This document shows, in pieces, positions 32,062 through 37,750 of a stretch of 46,711 nt of DNA (its first letter is position 1; each line of letters begins with the position of its first letter). The notes beneath the pieces are model-generated. The model searched no databases, was not told the origin of the DNA, and saw only the letters and a program-made list of their open reading frames with translations. The translations under genes were made by a program, and so were the position numbers. Location: positions 1-46,711 of the forward strand of contig SFGZ01000016.1 of NCBI GenBank assembly GCA_004557505.1, read 5' to 3'. This DNA comes from Coriobacteriaceae bacterium (GTDB lineage Bacteria; Actinomycetota; Coriobacteriia; Coriobacteriales; Atopobiaceae).

Positions 32062-32190
32062 ATGCTGGTACGTCTTTATGCAGGCGAGATCATCATGGGC
32101 AAGATCACCGAGGACAACGTCCCCACGAAGCTGAAGGCCCGCGTCCATCAGTATCTCGTCGACATGGGCTACTTCGAGGAAGAAGCCTAA
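32062..32190 (+). CDS. XkdX/CD1375-like small protein, 42 aa
   Basis: ATG at 32062 after GAAAGGAGGAGCGCACA. MLVRLYAGEIIMGKI followed by VPTKLKARVHQYLVDMGY resembles the XkdX-type small protein found at the end of PBSX-like tail operons. Only 42 residues, but with a strong ribosome binding site and a terminator straight after, so it closes the tail transcription unit. Confidence 0.7.
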   Translation: MLVRLYAGEIIMGKITEDNVPTKLKARVHQYLVDMGYFEEEA

Positions 32191-32197
32191 AAAATAC

Positions 32198-32226
32198 GGA
32201 GGGCCGCAGCTCGCGGCCCTCCAATT
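32198..32226 (+). terminator. Intrinsic terminator, end of tail operon
   Basis: GGAGGGCCGC (32198-32207) pairs with GCGGCCCTCC (32213-32222), loop AGCTC, followed by AATTTT. Very stable stem. Confidence 0.88.
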
Positions 32227-32241
32227 TTGTGAGGTGAGTCT

Positions 32242-32607
32242 ATGATTGAAATGAGCATCGGCAGCCTGATCGCCATGATGGGGATCCCGACTGCCGTGAC
32301 CGGCTTTTTCTTCTGGCTGCTGGAGCACAGGATCCAAAAGCGCGAGAAAAAGCGAGAACAACAGGAGGCGACGGCCCGCGCAAAGGCCGAGGAGCGCGAA
32401 CACGCCCGGGAGGAGCTTCAGCTCCTTGCCATCCAGAGCACCAACGCGGCCATCGCCCTCGCTGAGGCCACAGCCAAGGCCGTGCAGCGCATCCCTGACG
32501 CCAAGTGCAACGGGGATATGCACGCGGCCCTCGACTACGCGGCCAAGGTAAAACACGAGCAAAAGGACTTTTTGACCAAGCAGGGGATCCAAGCGATCCT
32601 CGAGTAG
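32242..32607 (+). CDS. Membrane-anchored coiled-coil protein, 121 aa (possible holin accessory)
   Basis: ATG at 32242 after TGAGGTGAGTCT. One N-terminal membrane segment (about 7-27, IAMMGIPTAVTGFFFWLLEH) is followed by a highly charged helix (RIQKREKKREQQ) and an alanine-rich region. This layout is seen in accessory lysis or holin-partner proteins at this place in Bacillota phages. No catalytic motif. The assignment to lysis rests on position beside a holin and endolysin. Confidence 0.6.
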   Translation: MIEMSIGSLIAMMGIPTAVTGFFFWLLEHRIQKREKKREQQEATARAKAEEREHAREELQLLAIQSTNAAIALAEATAKAVQRIPDAKCNGDMHAALDYAAKVKHEQKDFLTKQGIQAILE

Positions 32608-32620
32608 GAAGGAGGCAGAC

Positions 32621-32929
32621 ATGGCAGCCAGACGCCGCCGGCGCCGGTCGAAAAAGAAGAAGATCGAGGCCAGCAAGAGGCTCGCCTACTGGGCGGCCAT
32701 CGTGGCCTCTGTCTGCCCGATCGCGTCCTACACACTGGCAGCCCGTGGGCTGGATCCCGTCAGCGACCTGACGAGCACCATCTTCACGGCCTGCATCGGC
32801 TATTTAATCACATACGCCGCCAAGAGCCTCGGGGAAAAGGTCAGCAGAAACCGCCACGGGCTCGACGCGGACGGCAACCCGCTCCCGGATCAGACCGGGA
32901 GCTCTGAAGAAACGGAGGCAAAAGGATGA
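32621..32929 (+). CDS. Two-helix membrane protein, holin-like, 102 aa
   Basis: ATG at 32621 after AGGAAGGAGGCAGAC. A polybasic N terminus (RRRRRRSKKKK) precedes two membrane segments, about 22-41 (YWAAIVASVCPIASYTLAA) and 51-68, and a soluble acidic tail. Size and topology suit a class II holin or antiholin. The stop overlaps the next start (ATGA). It may pair with the LL-H holin downstream. Confidence 0.6.
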   Translation: MAARRRRRRSKKKKIEASKRLAYWAAIVASVCPIASYTLAARGLDPVSDLTSTIFTACIGYLITYAAKSLGEKVSRNRHGLDADGNPLPDQTGSSEETEAKG

Positions 32930-33240
32930 ATACCATCGACATCACACCCGTCGTCAACGCAGTCATCGCTCTGGCCGCCACCGTGGTCAGTGTGTTCCTG
33001 ATCCCGTGGATCAAGAGCAAGACCACCGCGCAGCAGCGCAGCGAGCTGGTGGCATGGGCCAAGATCGGCGTCGCTGCCGCTGAGCAGATCTACGTCGGAC
33101 AGGGCCGCGGCGACGAGAAGAAGCAGTACGTCCTCGAGTTCCTGAAGTCCAAGGGCTTCGACCTGAACGAGGAAAGCGTCAACAATGCCATCGAGGCAGC
33201 GGTCAAGCAGCTCAACACCGAGGGCCTGCTGATCGACTAA
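32926..33240 (+). CDS. Holin, LL-H family
   Basis: 104 residues from ATG 32926. One N-terminal membrane segment (about 8-28, VVNAVIALAATVVSVFLIP) followed by WIKSKTTAQQRSELVAWAKIGVAAAEQIY and an amphipathic C-terminal helix; this is the characteristic LL-H holin pattern. Holins open the membrane at a set time so that the endolysin reaches the wall. A terminator follows the stop. Confidence 0.85.
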   Translation: MNTIDITPVVNAVIALAATVVSVFLIPWIKSKTTAQQRSELVAWAKIGVAAAEQIYVGQGRGDEKKQYVLEFLKSKGFDLNEESVNNAIEAAVKQLNTEGLLID

Positions 33241-33246
33241 TAACAC

Positions 33247-33273
33247 GGGCGGGCCCACGGGCTCGCCCTTTTT
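33247..33273 (+). terminator. Intrinsic terminator after holin
   Basis: GGGCGGGCCC (33247-33256) and GGGCTCGCCC (33259-33268) pair with one G-U, with the innermost pairs opening to form the loop, followed by TTTTT. It lies between holin and endolysin, so endolysin mRNA may need read-through. Confidence 0.8.
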
Positions 33274-33290
33274 CCATAGGAGGGATCAAT

Positions 33291-33401
33291 ATGAAAACCA
33301 ACCAGAACACCAACGACATCGAGCTGAAGCCCGGCGAGGCCGTCACCAGTGAGATCCTCGAGGAGCTCAGCAACGGGAAAGGAGACGACGACCATGAGTA
33401 A
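33291..33401 (+). CDS. Very small acidic protein, 36 aa
   Basis: ATG at 33291 after ATAGGAGGGATCAAT. It starts MKTNQNTNDIELKPGEAV and ends in GDDDHE, overlapping the endolysin start by 8 bases. Either a translated leader coupled to the endolysin or a tiny gene. The strong ribosome binding site supports translation; the function is unknown. Confidence 0.55.
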   Translation: MKTNQNTNDIELKPGEAVTSEILEELSNGKGDDDHE

Positions 33402-34401
33402 CAGCCCTCTCGTCAGCTACACCAAGCTGAGCCCGAACCACTCGGGCAAGCGTACCCACGCGATCGACACCATCACGATCCACTGTATGGCGGGCAACTG
33501 CTCCGTCGAGACCTGCGGCCAGATCTTCGCCTCCTCGGCCCGGCAGGCGTCCAGCAACTACGGCGTCGGCACAGACGGCCGCGTGGCTCTCTACGTCGAC
33601 GAGGCAAACCGCTCATGGTGCACCTCGTCCAATGCCAACGACCAGAGGGCCGTCACCATCGAGGTCGCCAACAACGGCGGGGCCCCTGACTGGCCCGTCT
33701 CTGATAAGGCATACGCGGCGCTGCTGGATCTCGTGACCGACATCTGCAAGCGTAACGGCATCAAGAAGCTCGTCTGGTCGACCAGCAAAAACGACCGCGT
33801 GAACCACCTGAACGGCTGCAACATGACCGTGCACCGCGACTACGCAGCCAAGAGCTGCCCGGGCGACTACCTCTACAACCGCCACGGCCAGATCGCGGCC
33901 GAGGTCAACCGGCGCCTCGGGGCCACCGACGCCGGCAGCAGCTCCAGCAGCCAGACCTCCGGCAGCACCGACGACAGCCTGAAGGTCGGCGACGTCGTCA
34001 CCTTCAGCGGCAGCAGGCACTACACCAGCTCGGCCGGCAGTACCGGCTCGACCTGCAAGCCCGGCAAGGCTAAGATCACGGCCATCGCTAAGGGCAAGGC
34101 CCACCCGTACCACCTGATCGCCGTCTCCGGCGGCGGCTCCACCGTCTACGGCTGGGTCGACGCCAGCACCGTCAGCGCCGGCAGCGAGACCGCGGCAGCT
34201 ACCTCCTACCGCGTGAAGATCACCGCCGACGTCCTGAACATCCGCAAGGGCCCGGGCACCAACTACGGCACCAACGGATCCATCAAAGGCGGGGGCGTCT
34301 ACACCATCGTCGCCGAGTCCGACGGCACTGGCGCGACCAAGTGGGGCAAGCTCAAGAGCGGCGCCGGCTGGATCTCGCTGGACTACGCGAGCAAGGTCTG
34401 A
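33394..34401 (+). CDS. Endolysin: N-acetylmuramoyl-L-alanine amidase with SH3b domain
   Basis: 335 residues from ATG 33394, after GGAAAGGAGACGACGACC. N-terminal amidase_2 domain (about 1-180) with zinc-ligand histidines in DTITIHCMAGN and TVHRDYAAKSCPGDYLY, cleaving the bond between muramic acid and L-alanine. A Ser-rich linker precedes a repeat-like wall domain (SLKVGDVVTFSG) and a C-terminal bacterial SH3 domain (ADVLNIRKGPGTNYG). No signal peptide, so export depends on the holin. Confidence 0.92.
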   Translation: MSNSPLVSYTKLSPNHSGKRTHAIDTITIHCMAGNCSVETCGQIFASSARQASSNYGVGTDGRVALYVDEANRSWCTSSNANDQRAVTIEVANNGGAPDWPVSDKAYAALLDLVTDICKRNGIKKLVWSTSKNDRVNHLNGCNMTVHRDYAAKSCPGDYLYNRHGQIAAEVNRRLGATDAGSSSSSQTSGSTDDSLKVGDVVTFSGSRHYTSSAGSTGSTCKPGKAKITAIAKGKAHPYHLIAVSGGGSTVYGWVDASTVSAGSETAAATSYRVKITADVLNIRKGPGTNYGTNGSIKGGGVYTIVAESDGTGATKWGKLKSGAGWISLDYASKV

Positions 34402-34470
34402 TTGTGCAAAATGCCACCGGCGCGGCGCGGATCGCGCTCGGCCAGCGGCATCAATATCGGCAAATTATAC

Positions 34471-34507
34471 AAAAACCCGCTCGGGAGAGATCCTGGGCGG
34501 GCTTTTT
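34471..34507. terminator. Bidirectional terminator between lysis module and minus-strand gene
   Basis: AAAAACCCGC...GGCGGGCTTTTT with an extended inner stem closing on a GAGA loop (34487-34490). A-run on the left and T-run on the right allow use from both sides. The 121 bases from 34402 to 34522 contain no gene. Confidence 0.75.
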
Positions 34508-34522
34508 CTGTTTTGTGGGCCT

Positions 34523-35284
34523 TTACTCCTCGCCGTCGTCAACGCCGAGCTCGTGGGCCAGCCAGTACATATGCTTGCAAGGCTTTTCCCGCTCTACGAA
34601 GTCGGGGCAGGTGCAGCCGATCAGCGTGGTGGCGTATTTGTCGCCGCCTCCACCGACGAACGTGGCACACTTCTTCTCGAGGTCTACAACGTCGGGCATC
34701 AGGTCGCCGGAAAGAGCACGAGCGCGGCGATCCTTCTGCGGCTGATACTTCAGGTGGTCGCCCCAACGGCTCCACAGCTCGGCCGCGCTGGCGGCCTCAT
34801 AGTCGGCCATGATCTGCGCCGTCTCCTGTTCCTCCTCGGTCGGGCTGAAGCGCAAGGCGCAGCCGTTTGAGTCATAGAACCCGCCGCACAGGATCGTCAC
34901 AATATCGACGATCCAGCCGATACCGCAGACGCCGGCCGTCAACGTCCAGATCACGCCCGTGCCGATTTTACCGACATAATACCGATGGGCACCGAGCCAT
35001 CCGAGGAAAATGCAGAGGGCCAGTGCCACACCCTTGCTTTTGGGTGAGGTCGGGCGCTCTGAAGCTGGCACCGAGACGCCGGCGGCGCCGCCGGACTTCC
35101 CGCCGGAGCTGGTCGTGTAAGACAGGCCCGTGCCGGGCATACTGACAGTGGTGTGACTTTTCCCGGTCGTGCTGATCGTATGCTTCAGACCCTTCGGGCC
35201 GATGGACACGCTCGCACTCTTTTTGCCTACATTCAAACGAACACCGGGGAGGATCTGCTTGCTTTTTCTAAACCGTGTTCCCAT
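34523..35284 (-). CDS. DUF4236-TM2-SWIM membrane protein (candidate lysogenic conversion gene)
   Basis: The only minus-strand gene: 253 residues, ATG at 35284 with GGAAGGAG upstream on that strand. Three parts: a DUF4236-like N terminus (about 1-58), a TM2 domain with two membrane helices (about 84-138, with GWLGAHRYYVGK), and a C-terminal SWIM-type zinc site C224, C226, C236, H238. It has its own promoter in the switch region, so it may be expressed in the lysogen. Superinfection exclusion or host modification is a guess from placement and topology. Confidence 0.8.
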   Translation of the reverse strand: MGTRFRKSKQILPGVRLNVGKKSASVSIGPKGLKHTISTTGKSHTTVSMPGTGLSYTTSSGGKSGGAAGVSVPASERPTSPKSKGVALALCIFLGWLGAHRYYVGKIGTGVIWTLTAGVCGIGWIVDIVTILCGGFYDSNGCALRFSPTEEEQETAQIMADYEAASAAELWSRWGDHLKYQPQKDRRARALSGDLMPDVVDLEKKCATFVGGGGDKYATTLIGCTCPDFVEREKPCKHMYWLAHELGVDDGEE

Positions 35285-35326
35285 GAGTTACTCCTTCCTG
35301 ATGACTTTTGTTTTTATTAGCGTTTA

Positions 35327-35342
35327 GTCATCTTTAGGATAA
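35327..35342. promoter_or_regulatory. Operator-like direct repeat, copy 1
   Basis: GTCATCTTTAGGATAA, matching copy 2 at 35381-35396 at 15 of 16 positions. It abuts the -10 box of the minus-strand promoter. Confidence 0.55.
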
Positions 35343-35371
35343 TATTAGCACGGGAAAAATGGTAATGTCAA
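35342..35371 (-). promoter_or_regulatory. Promoter for the minus-strand gene
   Basis: On the minus strand: TTGACA (35371-35366), 18-bp spacer, TAATAT (35347-35342), near consensus. Start of transcription would fall about 50 bases before the ATG at 35284. Confidence 0.65.
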
Positions 35372-35380
35372 CATGACGTG

Positions 35381-35396
35381 GTCATCTTTGGGATAA
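35381..35396. promoter_or_regulatory. Operator-like direct repeat, copy 2
   Basis: GTCATCTTTGGGATAA, 54 bp from copy 1. It lies just before the ribosome binding site of the first XRE gene, so a bound repressor could control both directions. Confidence 0.55.
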
Positions 35397-35403
35397 AAAG
35401 GAG

Positions 35404-35655
35404 GTGGGTGCTGCGAAGATTTACAAACCAGACGGAAAGTGCAACATTTCCGGCGCGAATGTGCGAGAGGCACGGCAGCGGGCTGGCCTATCTCAGGAGC
35501 AGCTCGCCTACAAGATCCAGATCGCGGGGCTCGACATCACGCAGAAGGCCATCAGCAGGATCGAAACCGGCGACCGCATCGTCGCGGACTACGAGCTGCA
35601 ATATCTGGCCGACGCGCTGGAGACCTCGATCCTCAACCTGCTGGGTATAGAATGA
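35404..35655 (+). CDS. XRE-family HTH regulator 1, 83 aa
   Basis: HTH at about 19-75: VREARQRAGLSQEQLAYKI and KAISRIETGDRIVADYEL. Small helix-only regulator, so a candidate repressor or Cro-like protein. The only usual start, GTG 35404, lies inside AAGGAGGTGG. An alternative is AUU at 35419, but its spacing is long, so the true start is unsettled. The stop is built into the following terminator. Confidence 0.82.
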   Translation: MGAAKIYKPDGKCNISGANVREARQRAGLSQEQLAYKIQIAGLDITQKAISRIETGDRIVADYELQYLADALETSILNLLGIE

Positions 35656-35687
35656 GAGCGACGGGAAGGCCCGCCGCTCTTTTTTTA
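35655..35687 (+). terminator. Intrinsic terminator after XRE regulator 1
   Basis: AGAGCGACGGG and CCCGCCGCTCT pair around loop AAGG with one A-C mismatch, followed by seven Ts. It insulates the next promoter. Confidence 0.85.
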
Positions 35688-35688
35688 C

Positions 35689-35717
35689 TTGACATTATAG
35701 AGCAAATGCTCTATAAT
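35689..35717 (+). promoter_or_regulatory. Consensus promoter with embedded 24-bp operator
   Basis: TTGACA (35689-35694), 17-bp spacer, TATAAT (35712-35717): a perfect vegetative promoter. A dyad with 11-bp arms (ATTATAGAGCA and TGCTCTATAAT, 35694-35717) fills the spacer and -10 box, so a bound dimer would block RNA polymerase. It drives XRE regulator 2. Confidence 0.92.
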
Positions 35718-35747
35718 TAAGGCATAGAAAAACAGGAGGAAATCAGC

Positions 35748-35999
35748 ATGGAGAAGGTCGAAAACAACAGCAATTTGCAGAGGCTCCGCAAGGCCGCAGG
35801 CTTCTCGCAGTCGCAGCTCGCAAAGCTGGCCGGCGTCAACGTCCAAGTGCTTCAGCAGTACGAGCGCGGCGCCCGAGACCTGAACGGGGCCAAGCTCCTG
35901 ACACTCCTCAAGCTATGCAACGCTCTGGAGTGCGGGCTGGCCGACATCATCACGGACAAGGAAACACGGGAGCAGCTCAGCGCATACGCAGCACACTGA
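35748..35999 (+). CDS. XRE-family HTH regulator 2, 83 aa
   Basis: ATG at 35748 after AGGAGGAAATCAGC. HTH at about 9-65: LQRLRKAAGFSQSQLAKLAGVNVQVLQQYERG. Its promoter carries a palindrome covering the -10 region, so autorepression is likely. Together with regulator 1 it forms the probable lysogeny switch. A terminator follows. Confidence 0.88.
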   Translation: MEKVENNSNLQRLRKAAGFSQSQLAKLAGVNVQVLQQYERGARDLNGAKLLTLLKLCNALECGLADIITDKETREQLSAYAAH

Positions 36000-36004
36000 A
36001 AGAA

Positions 36005-36029
36005 GGGACGGCCGGCGGCCGTCCCTTTT
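36005..36029 (+). terminator. Intrinsic terminator after XRE regulator 2
   Basis: GGGACGGC and GCCGTCCC pair around CGGCG, followed by TTTTG. It separates the regulator from the transposase gene. Confidence 0.8.
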
Positions 36030-36051
36030 GCCATTTTCAAGGAGGTACATC

Positions 36052-37101
36052 ATGGGAGAACATTTCAGCCACTTAACAATGACCAAGCGGATCCAGATCG
36101 ACGCTTTTCTGCGTGCCGGCATGAAGCCGACCGAGATCGCCAAGGAGATCGGCGTCCATTATACCACCGTCTACCGGGAAATGAAGCGGGCCACCTATGA
36201 GCACCTCAACAGCGACCTGACCACCGAGATCCGCTACAACCCGGACGAGGCCGACCGGCTCTACCGGGAGCACCTGAAAGCAAAGGGCCCGGATCTGAAG
36301 CTCGGCAACGACTACGAGCTGGCCGACTACCTCGTCGAGAAGATCCGCGACGAGAAGTACAGCCCCGAGGCTGCCGTCGGCGAGGCCGAGGTCAACGGCT
36401 GGCGCTTCAAGACGAAGGTCTGCGCGAGCACCGTCTACAACTACATCCGCGGCGAAGTGTTTGGCGACGATCTCACGACCGAAATGCTGCCGCAGGGCGG
36501 CAAGCGCAAGCCGGCCAGAAAAGCACCCGAGGGCACCGTCTCCCGAGCCCCGGCAGGCAAGAGCATCGAGCAGCGGCCGAAAGAAGTCGACACCCGCGAG
36601 ACCTTCGGCCACTGGGAGATGGACAGCGTCGAAAGCTGCCAAGGCGTCAGCAACACCCTCCTCGTACTGACTGAGCGCAAGACCCGGAAGGAGATCATCA
36701 TCCCGCTGCGGGATAAGACGAGCGCCAGCGTCGTCCGAGCCCTGAACGGCATCGAGCGCAAAGTCGGCGCCCTGTTCCCGAAGATCTTCGCCAGCATCAC
36801 GGTCGACAATGGCTGCGAGTTCGCCGACGCGGCCGGCATGGAAAAGAAACGCCGCGGCAAAGGCAAGCGCACCGAGATCTACTACTGCCACCCGTACACG
36901 CCAAGCGAACGAGGCAGCAACGAGAACCAGAACGGCCTCATCAGGAGGCACATCCCGAAGGGCACCGACCTGAGCCAAGTCTCGCCCCGGGAAGTCAAAC
37001 AGGTCGAGGAGTGGCTGAACAATTACCCCCGGAAAATGTTCGGTTTTCTGTGCTCCGAGCAGCTTTTCCGGGCTGAAATCGCCGCTCTGCTGCCCTCGTG
37101 A
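36052..37101 (+). CDS. IS30-family DDE transposase, probable phage integrase
   Basis: 349 residues from ATG 36052, after AAGGAGGTACATC. N-terminal HTH_38 domain (HLTMTKRIQIDAFLRAGMK, about 6-55) for end binding, then an RNase-H-fold catalytic core with D191 (GHWEMDSV), D252 (ITVDNG) and E286 (PSERGSNEN), exactly 33 residues after D252, the DD(33)E spacing of IS30. Length is close to IS30 enzymes. The gene has its own ribosome binding site and sits between regulators and early genes with no clear inverted repeats around it. No other integrase is visible. Confidence 0.9.
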   Translation: MGEHFSHLTMTKRIQIDAFLRAGMKPTEIAKEIGVHYTTVYREMKRATYEHLNSDLTTEIRYNPDEADRLYREHLKAKGPDLKLGNDYELADYLVEKIRDEKYSPEAAVGEAEVNGWRFKTKVCASTVYNYIRGEVFGDDLTTEMLPQGGKRKPARKAPEGTVSRAPAGKSIEQRPKEVDTRETFGHWEMDSVESCQGVSNTLLVLTERKTRKEIIIPLRDKTSASVVRALNGIERKVGALFPKIFASITVDNGCEFADAAGMEKKRRGKGKRTEIYYCHPYTPSERGSNENQNGLIRRHIPKGTDLSQVSPREVKQVEEWLNNYPRKMFGFLCSEQLFRAEIAALLPS

Positions 37102-37121
37102 AAAATTTTTTAGGCTTTTTT

Positions 37122-37168
37122 AGCATTTAATCTTGACAAAAGCGATCGTGTCCGCTAATATTAAATGC
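37122..37168. promoter_or_regulatory. Inverted repeat flanking the early promoter
   Basis: GCATTTAAT (37122-37130) and ATTAAATGC (37160-37168) bracket the -35 and -10 boxes at 37133-37161. A second short dyad, AGCG and CGCT, lies in the spacer. It may be an operator for a regulator or the recombinase-type HTH proteins encoded on both sides. Confidence 0.5.
37133..37161 (+). promoter_or_regulatory. Early promoter
   Basis: TTGACA (37133-37138), 17-bp spacer, TAATAT (37156-37161). Transcription would start near 37168 and immediately enter the hairpin described next. It probably drives the rightward early operon. Confidence 0.85.
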
Positions 37169-37211
37169 ACAGAGACTCCAACCGAGTCCGCTGTGCATTT
37201 TTTCTTTTTTA
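37163..37211 (+). terminator. Promoter-proximal hairpin and T-run (attenuator or put-like element)
   Basis: AAATGCACAG (37163-37172) pairs with CTGTGCATTT (37191-37200), and GACTC (37174-37178) pairs with GAGTC (37184-37188) inside, closing on CAACC. A run of Ts follows. The predicted RNA start lies within the left arm, so the transcript begins with a terminator-like stem. Confidence 0.75.
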
Positions 37212-37230
37212 TCGACCAAATGAGACGGAG

Positions 37231-37500
37231 GTGAGACCGACGGGCTACCTGACCTTCGAGGACAGGAAGAAGATCGAGGCGTGGCACCTGATCGGAGACC
37301 GGCCGGCTGACATCGCGGCCCGCCTCTCCGTCCACTACACCACGATCTACAAGGAGCTCCAGCGTGGTGCGACCGGCACGCTGGACAGGAACCAGCGCGA
37401 GGGGTACAGCGCAGAGCTCGCCGAGAGGCGACTCCGTGAAAACTTCAAGCGCAGGGGCAAGAAACGAGCAACGGCCGAACGAGCAACGGCCGAGACATAA
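37231..37500 (+). CDS. Stand-alone IS30-type HTH protein, 89 aa
   Basis: GYLTFEDRKKIEAWHLIGDRPADIAARLSVHYTTIYKELQRG is an HTH_38 domain like the N terminus of IS30 transposases, related to the enzyme encoded just upstream (shared HYTT.YxExxR). There is no catalytic core. The GTG at 37231 lies in the ribosome binding site GGAGGTGA; ACG at 37240 stands at the normal distance and would give a product starting GYLTFEDR after Met. A 15-bp tandem duplication (37464-37493) makes RATAERATAE near the C terminus. It could compete with the transposase or act as early regulator. Confidence 0.75.
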   Translation: MRPTGYLTFEDRKKIEAWHLIGDRPADIAARLSVHYTTIYKELQRGATGTLDRNQREGYSAELAERRLRENFKRRGKKRATAERATAET

Positions 37501-37510
37501 GCCAAGATCA

Positions 37511-37527
37511 CCCGGCGCCCCGCCGGG
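37511..37527 (+). other. Intercistronic hairpin
   Basis: CCCGGCG and CGCCGGG around loop CCC, without a U-run, between two early genes. Possible mRNA stabiliser or processing site. Confidence 0.45.
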
Positions 37528-37546
37528 CCGAAGAAAGGAGACCCCC

Positions 37547-37738
37547 ATGAGAAGCAGAAGAAACAACACGACCCTGACGCGCAAGGTTGACAAGTGGAAC
37601 CCTCGCAAGGTGTGGCTCATTAAGCGCTACGCCGACGGCCACTACGCCATCAACCAAGAAGTCGGCGGTCGTGTTTTTTATTCCAGCTACCAGAGAGCAA
37701 CCAAGGCACAGATCGCCGCGATCTTCGCCTGCTGCTAA
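37547..37738 (+). CDS. Basic small protein, 63 aa
   Basis: ATG at 37547 after AAAGGAGACCCCC. Begins MRSRRNNTTLTRKVDKWN and contains KVWLIKRYADGHYAINQEVGG, a beta-hairpin-like segment rich in aromatic residues. Basic overall. Not recognised. It lies in the early operon, tightly before the PP-loop gene. Confidence 0.6.
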   Translation: MRSRRNNTTLTRKVDKWNPRKVWLIKRYADGHYAINQEVGGRVFYSSYQRATKAQIAAIFACC

Positions 37739-37750
37739 TAGGAGAAGCCA

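Noticed and set aside
36030..37215. An independent IS30 insertion sequence that landed in the phage
   Set aside because: The gene has a phage-style ribosome binding site, sits between a terminator and the early promoter, and no IS-length inverted repeats or target duplication are visible around it. Comparison with relatives is needed to be sure.
37220..37234. Mini-gene ATG AGA CGG AGG TGA before the IS30-type HTH gene
   Set aside because: It would be a four-codon leader, but it has no ribosome binding site and its sequence is the ribosome binding site of the next gene.
37464..37493. 15-bp tandem duplication as a regulatory repeat
   Set aside because: It lies inside the HTH coding frame and simply repeats five residues; most likely replication slippage.
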